DNA of 41,891 nucleotides from Isotricha intestinalis. Its lineage: Eukaryota; Ciliophora; Litostomatea; Vestibuliferida; Isotrichidae. Shown here piece after piece: positions 34,772 through 41,891 of the stretch. The notes under the pieces were generated by a model. It saw only the letters and a list, made by a program, of their open reading frames with translations, did no database searches and was not told the DNA's origin. Made by a program: the position numbers and the translations under genes. Position 1 is the stretch's first letter, and each line of letters opens with the position of its first letter. The stretch is from NCBI GenBank assembly GCA_023807065.1, contig JAJJLU010003650.1:1-41891 (forward strand), read 5' to 3'.

Positions 34772-37600
34772 ATGAAAATGATACATTTTTTACTTTTATC
34801 ATTATTATTCATTCATATTTTATCTCAAGAAGAATTTGAAGTAAAATCAAAAATTTATACAGATTTATTTTATATAAGTTATTTAGGAAATATTAAAGAA
34901 ATATTATATCCAAATCCAAGCAATTGTAAAGATATTTTAACAATATCTGAAAATATGATAAATTATGTAAAAATGCAAAATAAATATATAAAATTTAGAA
35001 AAAATTTAAATGAAAAAAAAAATAGAGTAACACTATGTGAAAAAAGTATTTTAGTTTTAAATGATTTATCATATTCTGATATTTATAATAGTAATGATGG
35101 TCAATTATTAAATACATTTGATAATAATGAAAATTCTAAAAAATCATCTTCTCATATTTTATTAAAGAATAAAAAAACTTTAAATTTAGTTATGTCTGAT
35201 AAAAGATTTCAAATATTTAATTTTGATAAAATGCTTTATGATTCAGAAATAAAAGAAGATGAATTTTACATTGATTATATGGTTAATGAAGAAAATGATA
35301 AAATATTATTTTTAATTTTAAGTAAAGATACTTATAAAATATATCAGTTACCAACTTTAAGAATTACTGTTTCAAAACCAAATTTAATAAAAGAAATAAA
35401 AAATAAAAAAAATATAAATGATGTATTTATAACAAATAATTATATTTATGAAATCAATAAAGAAAATATTAATATTTTAAATATTAATGATGATAAAACA
35501 AATTCAATTTCAATTAATGGAAATTTAATTCAAGTCTTTGAAAATTTAAAAGACCAAAATTTACTTTTTATTCAAACAACATTAAATATTTATATAATTG
35601 AAAAAGATAAAATAATATCATCAAATCAAATAAAACCAAATTCAAAATGTGCTTTATCATCAAAAGACAAATCAATTTTATGTTTAGATTCTTCATTAAC
35701 ATTAAATAAATTATTAATGAATAATGAAAAAAAAAGTTTTAATTTAAATTATTTAGAAAATTTCAATAATAATGAAATTCAATCTTTTTCAATTTGTCCT
35801 AATCAAAATAACATTATTACTGTTGTGGCCAATAATATTATTAATCAATTTGATTTATTTCAAGAAAAAAAAAATTTAAGTCCTATTAATTATTATTTTA
35901 ATGGTTTAAATGATATTGTTTTTAGTGAAATTGTAACTTTTAAAAAAATAGAAAGCAATGGAAATAATAATCAAAAAAATTTTTATACTATCATTGATTC
36001 TAAAAATATTGATTTTTCTAAAATTTTACCAAATTTAATTCATTTATTTATAAATGATATGAAAGTTTTATTCAATAATATAAGAAAAGGAATTTCAAAT
36101 TTAATTTATTGTTTTAAAGATAAAAATTATTTTATTAATTATTTTAAAAGTGAAGAAGTTACAAATAATATTTTAAATTATCTTTTTATTTATACAAAAC
36201 AAAATGATTTATTTGTTATTAATACTATGAATGGAAAAATTTTATTCCAAAAAAAATTTAATGGAATTTTATATAAAATAAATAAACCAAATGAATCTAA
36301 AGTAATGAAAAATTCAGATTTATTTGTTGAATTATTATTTTTAAATAAAGAAAAAGATGAAGTTACTGCTATTCAATATAATTTAATTACAAATTCTTTT
36401 AATACATTATCAAATAATAAATATATAATAAATCAAAAAATAATTCAAACTCAAGATAAATTAATAAATTTAAAAGATAAAGGATATATAAATTTATCAA
36501 AAGAATTATTAAAATATTCAGAAATTCCTTTAACTTATTTAAATGGTAAATTTTCTCTTTTACAAAAAAATAATACTTTATTTGCATTTAAATATAATTT
36601 AAATTCAAATAATGATATAATAATGAATATAGCATATAATTTAAAATATGAAAATTTAATATCATTTTCATCACCATATATAAATGAAAATCCAATAAAA
36701 ACATATTTAAATGAAGGAAAAATATTTTATAAATTTATAGATTCAAATATATTTTATATTTTATCAAGTATAAAAAATAATTTAATGATAACAATAATCC
36801 ATGGTCAAACAGGTAAAATAATAGAAGAAAGAATAATAAGAAATATAGATTTAAATTCAATTCAATATATTTTTGAAGATAATTGGGCAATAATATCATA
36901 TGAAAAAATATTAAAAGGATTTAGAAGAAATGAAATATTTTCATTTGAATTATTAAAAAGAGAAATAGAAGTTTCATTATTAAATCTTTTGAAAAAAAAA
37001 TTTGATACTTCAAATAATGAAGAAACAACAATGAAATTATTTTCAGATAATAATGAAGATATAATAATTCTTTCTCATACTTTTATAGTTCCAAGACATA
37101 TAAAATTTATAAAATCATCAACGACATTAAATAATAATAGTAATAAATTTATAATAATAACTTTTGATAATAATATGATATATTTAATTGATAGAAGAGA
37201 ATTAAGTCCAAGAAAACCAATAATGACGGAAGAAAAAGGGAAAAAAATTTTGGATCCTACAAAAAATAATATTTATATTGATAATGAATTAAAACCTTAT
37301 AAACCAATAATGAGCTTAGATTTTAATTATGCTTTAGAAAAAGTTGGAAAAACTGTTAATAATGTTTTAATTGGTGTTACTGAAAATGAAAGTACTTTTA
37401 TTCTTTGTTCTATTGGAAATGATATTGAATGTAAAAAAGTTTATCCTGATAAAATGTATGATAAGTTAAATAGAGAAAATTTTAAAGCAGAATATATTAT
37501 ATTATTCACTTCTATTATTATTATTATTGTTTATTGGCTTAGAAAATATACAAAACAATTAGAATTTAAAATGGCTTTTCTTCAAATTCAAAGTAATTAA
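34772..37600 (+). CDS. EMC1: ER membrane protein complex subunit 1
   Basis: The 942-residue protein starts at the Met at 34772, giving a signal peptide (MIHFLLLSLLFIHILSQ, cleavage about after Q19). An upstream ATG at 34688 would put a second hydrophobic stretch in front and is less likely. The long luminal part is made of beta-propeller strands. The C-terminal region has the EMC1 pattern: LIDRRELSPRKPIMTEEKG (human QLDPRRPI), then YKPIMSLDFNY, VLIGVTENESTFILCSIGND and VYPDKMYDKL (human VYPSKQFDVL). A final transmembrane helix (YIILFTSIIIIIVYWL) and a basic tail follow. EMC1 is the large luminal subunit of the EMC, which inserts membrane proteins into the ER. The length is close to that of other EMC1 proteins. 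It ends in TAA. Confidence 0.9.
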   Translation: MKMIHFLLLSLLFIHILSQEEFEVKSKIYTDLFYISYLGNIKEILYPNPSNCKDILTISENMINYVKMQNKYIKFRKNLNEKKNRVTLCEKSILVLNDLSYSDIYNSNDGQLLNTFDNNENSKKSSSHILLKNKKTLNLVMSDKRFQIFNFDKMLYDSEIKEDEFYIDYMVNEENDKILFLILSKDTYKIYQLPTLRITVSKPNLIKEIKNKKNINDVFITNNYIYEINKENINILNINDDKTNSISINGNLIQVFENLKDQNLLFIQTTLNIYIIEKDKIISSNQIKPNSKCALSSKDKSILCLDSSLTLNKLLMNNEKKSFNLNYLENFNNNEIQSFSICPNQNNIITVVANNIINQFDLFQEKKNLSPINYYFNGLNDIVFSEIVTFKKIESNGNNNQKNFYTIIDSKNIDFSKILPNLIHLFINDMKVLFNNIRKGISNLIYCFKDKNYFINYFKSEEVTNNILNYLFIYTKQNDLFVINTMNGKILFQKKFNGILYKINKPNESKVMKNSDLFVELLFLNKEKDEVTAIQYNLITNSFNTLSNNKYIINQKIIQTQDKLINLKDKGYINLSKELLKYSEIPLTYLNGKFSLLQKNNTLFAFKYNLNSNNDIIMNIAYNLKYENLISFSSPYINENPIKTYLNEGKIFYKFIDSNIFYILSSIKNNLMITIIHGQTGKIIEERIIRNIDLNSIQYIFEDNWAIISYEKILKGFRRNEIFSFELLKREIEVSLLNLLKKKFDTSNNEETTMKLFSDNNEDIIILSHTFIVPRHIKFIKSSTTLNNNSNKFIIITFDNNMIYLIDRRELSPRKPIMTEEKGKKILDPTKNNIYIDNELKPYKPIMSLDFNYALEKVGKTVNNVLIGVTENESTFILCSIGNDIECKKVYPDKMYDKLNRENFKAEYIILFTSIIIIIVYWLRKYTKQLEFKMAFLQIQSN

Positions 37601-37723
37601 GTTAATTATAATTTAAAATGAAAACAAATTTTATTTTTTTTCAATTTTTCTTTGTAATTGTAAAATAAATATATAAATAAATAAAATCCAATATTAAATA
37701 AATAAATAAAATATAATACTTAC

Positions 37724-39019
37724 TTATAAATTATTTTTTTCATTTTCATCAAAAAAACAATAATTTGAATAATTTTTATTTCTATTAACAACATAAAAAT
37801 ATTTAATAATTCTTTTCATAGAAAGAGGAAAATAATAAAGAAATTTATTTTCAAAAAATTTTTGTTGCAAGCATTTTTTTTGATAAAAATAATAATCAAA
37901 ATATAATTTATTTAAATAAAATTCTACAGATCTACAACATTTACAAAAAGAAATCCAATTTAAAGAACTTAAGCATAATTCTAAAGGATCATTACTTTCT
38001 TTTTTTTCTGGTCCTTCTTTATAACCACTTCCTTTTCCTCTTAATCTAATTTTTGTTGTATTATCACCAAATTTAATACAATTTTCATTTATTATTTGAC
38101 GTAATATTATTCCATTATTTCCTATTAACTTTTTAGTCACTTGAAAATTTTTTTCATTTTCTATTCCTATCATATATCTACATACATATTTTAATTCATA
38201 ATCTCTTAATGAATTTGTTTTAAAATATATCTCTCTTTCTATCTTTTTTCTTTCTTTTATTTTTAATCTCTTTATTTTTTCTTCTTTTATATTCAATGAG
38301 TTTAATATATTTTTATTATTATCCAAAAATATTATTGTTTTTCTTGGAATATATTCTTGATATGATTTTTGTAATATGATACTTTTTATTTCTTCATTTG
38401 AACTTTCTTTATTTTCTTCTTTTTTTCTTTTTATGTTTTTTTCTTCCTCTTTTTTTCTTTTTGTATTTTTTTCTTCTTTTTTTCTTTCTTTTTGTTTATT
38501 TCTTTTTTCTTCTATTTCTTCTTCTTCATCTATTAATGATAATAAGTTTATTTCATTTTTTGTATAATTATAAAAATCTATTGCTATATTTTCTTCTTCA
38601 AATTGAAGATATATTAAATTATATTCATTATTATTATAGTATATTTGTTTAATTTTCCCAATTTGAGAATTCTTTAAAATTTGTCCTAATTCTTCAATAA
38701 AAAGATAATTTAATTTACCAATATTATTTTTTTTTTTAAAAGTCATTTTTAAAATATCATTTTCAATTATTTCAATTTTTTTTAAAGAAATAGGGAATAA
38801 TTCAATTAAATTCGAAAATTTAGAATATTCATTATTTATATTTCTATTATTTTCTTCATTTAAGAACTTTGATAAAAAACATTCTGAATTAAATAAACTA
38901 TTTATTCCTTCTTCTTCTAAATAATTTGGACTTGTCCAATATGATTTAAAATGAAAATTATTGTTTTCAAATTCATTATCATTCATTTTTATTGAATTAT
39001 TATTAATTGTTTTATTCAA
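37724..39019 (-). CDS. KH-domain RNA-binding protein
   Basis: The 431-residue protein carries one KH domain at about residues 280-350: YVCRYMIGIENEKNFQVTKK, then the GxxG loop IGNNGIILRQI (G300-N-N-G303), then TKIRLRGKGSGYKEGPEKK with the final strand-helix LELCLSS. The segment LRGKGSG..EG resembles the SF1/BBP and KHDC4-like class, in which KH binds single-stranded RNA. The N-terminal part includes an ordered region (FPISLKKIEIIENDILKMTF). A run of alternating Lys/Arg/Glu (about 165-205) forms a charged helix. The C-terminus (FYLNKLYFDYYFYQKK) has aromatic helices. A role in splicing or mRNA binding is likely in general terms, not in detail. It ends in TAA. Confidence 0.75.
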   Translation of the reverse strand: MNKTINNNSIKMNDNEFENNNFHFKSYWTSPNYLEEEGINSLFNSECFLSKFLNEENNRNINNEYSKFSNLIELFPISLKKIEIIENDILKMTFKKKNNIGKLNYLFIEELGQILKNSQIGKIKQIYYNNNEYNLIYLQFEEENIAIDFYNYTKNEINLLSLIDEEEEIEEKRNKQKERKKEEKNTKRKKEEEKNIKRKKEENKESSNEEIKSIILQKSYQEYIPRKTIIFLDNNKNILNSLNIKEEKIKRLKIKERKKIEREIYFKTNSLRDYELKYVCRYMIGIENEKNFQVTKKLIGNNGIILRQIINENCIKFGDNTTKIRLRGKGSGYKEGPEKKESNDPLELCLSSLNWISFCKCCRSVEFYLNKLYFDYYFYQKKCLQQKFFENKFLYYFPLSMKRIIKYFYVVNRNKNYSNYCFFDENEKNNL

Positions 39020-39755
39020 GAGATTTTTATAATTTTCTCATTATCCTTTTTTAAATTTTGGTTTTAAATTTATTTTTAATTTTTTTTGAACAAAAATTTT
39101 TTATTTTACTATTTTCTAACTTAATTTTAGAAATGTTTTATTAGACAAATTAAAAAAATATTAGATAAAAAATTCACTATTTAATCAAATTGTTGTTGGG
39201 AAAACTGTTTTTTAACTTGTTTTGATAATATATATAAGAAATATAATAAATCATAAAATAAATCTCTCAAACTATTTTAATTCTCTCTTAATTTCAAAAA
39301 ATCATTATTATTCCAGTTAAATGTTTGGAAATTAATTATATTTTTTATAAATCTCTTTATTTATAACCTATTAACATTTTGAAAATGTATCTTTCATTTT
39401 TATTTTTTCTTTTTGACATTTTTTCTTTAATCTATATTTTCTAAATAATAATTTATAATCTTCACTCAACAATAATTTTTAAATTTTTTAATTTCTTTTT
39501 CTTTTATTTACAATTAAAAATAAATAAACATTTTAATGACATTTTAAACAATAATTTTTCAATATGATACATATATTTTAATAAAATATTTTAATTTTTT
39601 TTTACAATACAACCAATATGGCTAATATCATTCCTTTTATTTTATTCAATTATATCAATTACCAATAAAAATAAAAATATATACTATATACATAGTTATT
39701 TATATTCAATTCCCTAAAACATAAAAATAAAATAAAAAAATCCAATAAAATATTT
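39020..39755. other. Long intergenic region with a coding-like relic
   Basis: Between the KH-protein start and the 3' end of the PP2C gene. Apart from the relic at 39127-39372 (minus) and a short coding-like patch at about 39425-39463 (EDYKLLFRKYRLK, minus), the DNA is A/T-rich. No RNA gene or repeat was seen. Confidence 0.45.
39127..39372 (-). pseudogene. Coding-like relic with in-frame TAA codons
   Basis: A minus-strand frame from about 39372 to 39129 reads in part NFQTFNWNNNDFLKLREN, a TAA, NSLRDLFYDLLYFLYILSK, QVKKQFSQQQFD, a second TAA, and IVNFLSNIFLICLIKHF before the TAA at 39127-39129. Seventy codons with two stops is fewer than chance predicts in this DNA, and the composition looks like helical protein. 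It contains one TGG, so tryptophan is normal here. It has no convincing start codon or family. It is most likely a decayed gene. Confidence 0.4.
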
Positions 39756-40589
39756 TTATAATTCCCAATTAAACTGAATAACAATACAAGAAATATTATC
39801 TTGACTTCCTAAATTAATACTTTCATCAACAATTAATTGACATAATTCTTTACAATCATTACAATTTTTACTTAAATTAAAAATATCATTTTCGCTTAAT
39901 ACATCCCAAACACCATCAGAAGCAATAATACAATATTTATCTGAGAAACTTAAATCATATTTTTTAATATGAGGAATGGAAATTAATCCATTTCCTTTTA
40001 ATTTATGATCTCCAATTGATCTACTTAATGTTATTATGCCATCTAATCTATCATTATAAACACAACCTCCATTTTTTTCTATTCTCTTTTTTTCTTTTAA
40101 ATCTATACATTTATCTTCATATGTTAAATTTATATATTTTTCATTTTTTATTATCATAGATTTTGAATCTCCTACATTTGAGCAATATAATGTTTTAAAA
40201 TCTATATATATTGAAGTTAATGTATTTCCTTCATTATTACACTTTTCTTCTTTTGTTATTTTATCTAAATTTTGAAATGATTTTTTTATATAATATTCTA
40301 CTTCCTTTTTATTTTCTTCTAAATTTTTTGATAATATTATTGGGAAATTTTCTATTGAAATTTTTGCGCTTTTTTCTCCTCCGTGACCATCACATAATAT
40401 AAATAAACTTTTATGATATCCATTTAAGTAATCTATATTTGAATATGTTAAATCTTCCATATTATTGTTGTAATCTTCGTTTTGATATGAGTCTATAGAA
40501 TATGTTATTTTAGGAAAATAATTATTTAGTATTGGTATTATTTTTCTCTTGTTTATACTTTTTCTTTTCGTGGTTAAATTCTTAGACAT
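39756..40589 (-). CDS. PP2C-type Ser/Thr protein phosphatase, canonical
   Basis: The compact 277-residue protein is essentially a bare PP2C (PPM) domain. All metal-binding motifs are intact: FILCDGHGG (D67), CSNVGDSKSM (D141), ITLSRSIGDHKLKG, IIASDGVWDVL (D225 and D229) and GSQDNISCIVIQF (D264). It should be an active Mg/Mn-dependent phosphatase that removes phosphate from Ser/Thr in target proteins. There is no extension apart from a basic N-terminus (about 1-25), so localisation is not indicated. It contrasts with the degenerate PP2C-like protein at 10461-12422. It ends in TAA, with AATTTTAATG-type context at the start. Confidence 0.92.
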   Translation of the reverse strand: MSKNLTTKRKSINKRKIIPILNNYFPKITYSIDSYQNEDYNNNMEDLTYSNIDYLNGYHKSLFILCDGHGGEKSAKISIENFPIILSKNLEENKKEVEYYIKKSFQNLDKITKEEKCNNEGNTLTSIYIDFKTLYCSNVGDSKSMIIKNEKYINLTYEDKCIDLKEKKRIEKNGGCVYNDRLDGIITLSRSIGDHKLKGNGLISIPHIKKYDLSFSDKYCIIASDGVWDVLSENDIFNLSKNCNDCKELCQLIVDESINLGSQDNISCIVIQFNWEL

Positions 40590-41194
40590 TAAAAATATTT
40601 TTTAAAATTTCTTGAAAAAATTAATAAATACAAAAATATATTTAACAAAATATTATAATTATTAATAATTATATAATTTATTGATTTTAGAAAGAGAAAA
40701 ATATTTAATTTCTTTAATTTTTTTTAATCTCTATACAATTAAAATAATGGAAATAAAATCATATATTAACATAAATCAAGAATTAGTAAATTTTTTTTAA
40801 TATTATTTTTATAAAAATTTTATCTCTTTGACCTTAAATAAAACAATTTTCATAGATTTTCTTGATAATATTTTATTTAATAAAGATTTGCCTGTTAGTT
40901 TTGTCCAAATATTCAGATATATATTCTAAAAAAATTCTATTTTTTGTTCTAATACTTCTTTTATCGGTACTTAATGATTAAATTTTTAATTCATAAAAAT
41001 AAAATAAAAAAAAGACTTATAAATAAAGAAAAAAGAATAAATTTTTTATATATATTATATTATATAAATAAATATATAACATTTATTCATAAATACATAC
41101 AAAAATAAATATATATTTATGAAACAATTATTTTTGATTTTTGATTTGAATAATAAAAAACAAGGAATGAAAATTCTGAGAAATTATATTTTAT
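40590..41194. other. Intergenic region with a short coding-like frame
   Basis: Between the PP2C start and the 3' end of the last gene. It holds the short TAA-interrupted frame at 40747-40977 (listed separately), TA-rich blocks around 41041-41120 and no other recognised feature. Confidence 0.45.
40747..40977 (+). pseudogene. Short TAA-interrupted reading frame
   Basis: From the ATG at 40747 a frame of 76 codons runs to TAA TGA at 40972-40977, with internal TAA at codons 18 and 61. The rest looks like coding sequence with unusually varied codons (GTC, TTC, ATC, TTG, GGT): ININQELVNFF, then FIDFLDNILFNKDLPVSFVQ, then IFCSNTSFIGT. Chance would predict about seven stops. CAA is also used. No family was recognised. 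It is most simply a relic in which two CAA codons became TAA, but see the findings for the alternative. Confidence 0.35.
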
Positions 41195-41891
41195 CTAAAA
41201 GCTTCTAGCAGTATCTTGTCTTGAATTATTTAAACTATTTTCATCTTGAAAAGAAGCACTTAAACCTTTCTTACTTTTAGAAGAGTTAGAATCAGTAGAA
41301 GAATCTAAAGAATTATTTGAAGAATTATGATTATCAGAATTTCTAGTAATATTATTTAAATCATTTTTATGATTAATAGGAATTTTTTCATTATTTTTTT
41401 TCCATAATCTATATAAAGAATTAAATATTCTTGATCATAAATACCAACTTTACTATTTAATAACCAAAATATTTTATTTAAAGTAGCAAAAACTTTTCCA
41501 ACAATTGGTTTAACAAGTTCTTGTTTAATATTATTTAAATCAAAGAATTTTTGCAATGAAAGAAATAAATCATCATATTTCTTTAAATTAAAAACTCTAT
41601 AATCATCTTTAGAAATTTTTATTTTTAAAGTTAAAATAATAGTATTTTCGCTTGTTGCATTATTACAATTTTCTTTAGGTGAATTAAACTTATTAAAATA
41701 ATTTTTCCCGTTTGTTTTTGAAGAAGAAATTTTAGCACTCCCTCTTAAAGTATTATTACTATTATTATTATTACTATTATTACAACTAAATAAATTTCCA
41801 CTTGTTAAACTTTGAATAGTATTATTATTAATAGAAAAAAAATTCATATTATTTAAACTTGGATTATTCATAGAAATATTTCTTTGATGAT
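41195..41891 (-). CDS. Conserved-looking protein, 5' partial, with a frameshift
   Basis: The frame is open at the window edge, so the start may lie outside; the first Met in the window is at 41869-41871. An Asn/Ser-rich N-terminus leads to an ordered domain: IILTLKIKISKDDYRVFNL, YDDLFLSLQKFFDLNNIKQE, LVKPIVGKVFATLNKIFWLL and VGIYDQEYL. There the frame breaks at about 41424-41430. One base more would continue as NSLYRLWKKNNEKIPINHKN and then a Ser/Asn-rich tail ending QDTARSF before the TAG at 41195-41197. The downstream part is clearly coding, so this is one gene with a one-base deletion or a sequencing error, not two. The first ordered block could be a PB1- or UBX-like fold; the family is not recognised. 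Confidence 0.6.

Noticed and set aside
41405..41450. An intron ending TTTATATAG joining the two frames of the last gene
   Set aside because: No GT donor in the right phase was found, and a one-base gap gives a smooth protein that keeps DQEYL.
767..41891. Genome-wide reassignment of stop codons (ciliate code)
   Set aside because: VPS35, EMC1, BBS1, CAF1, FCP1-type, NAP1 and others have no internal stop, use CAA and TGG, and end at the expected places in TAA, TGA or TAG.

Overview
The window looks like nuclear DNA of a very AT-rich (roughly four fifths A+T by eye) ciliated or flagellated eukaryote that uses the standard genetic code. BBS1 of the BBSome and a centrin-like EF-hand protein point to a cilium. 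Clathrin heavy chain, VPS35, EMC1, ATG8, NAP1, CAF1/POP2 and an FCP1-type phosphatase are ordinary eukaryotic genes. All three stop codons end genes (TAA mostly, TGA and TAG rarely), and glutamine and tryptophan in intact genes are CAA/CAG and TGG. Genes are nearly intron-free: one 31-nt GT..AG intron could be demonstrated. A standard-code ciliate (for example a litostome) fits best; an anaerobic flagellate or zoosporic fungus is not excluded. No tRNA, rRNA, CRISPR array or recognisable transposase was seen.

Layout. 1-209: the 5' end of clathrin heavy chain (minus), cut by the window edge. 767-8057: a coiled-coil gene split by a frameshift, a decayed gene relic, a small charged protein, a centrin-like protein, a spliced multi-membrane-pass protein, and a SAM plus double zinc-finger protein. 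8704-14076 (all minus): an Asn/Gln-rich protein, a PP2C-like protein lacking most metal ligands, an unknown protein and a small membrane protein. 14265-22058: a UBL-FCP1-BRCT phosphatase, a stop-riddled relic, CAF1 deadenylase, ATG8 (minus) and two coiled-coil proteins. 22363-25578 (minus): an unknown beta-propeller-like protein and BBS1. 25740-31731: a decayed coiled-coil relic, NAP1, a pepsin-fold membrane protein with altered active-site motifs, and VPS35. 32356-37600 (plus): two unknown proteins and EMC1. 37724-41891 (mostly minus): a KH protein, relics, a canonical PP2C and a partial conserved gene with a frameshift.

Themes. There is no operon logic. Several genes serve membrane traffic and protein quality control: clathrin, VPS35 (retromer), BBS1 (ciliary cargo), ATG8 (autophagy) and EMC1 (ER insertase); this is normal gene content, not evidence of one pathway. 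Between the intact genes lie several coding-like relics. The most striking, 16593-17800, keeps one frame for about 360 codons with 17 in-frame stops but no indel, and TGA takes the place of tryptophan throughout. It is either a relic decayed almost only by C-to-T/G-to-A changes or a sequence written in a different genetic code.
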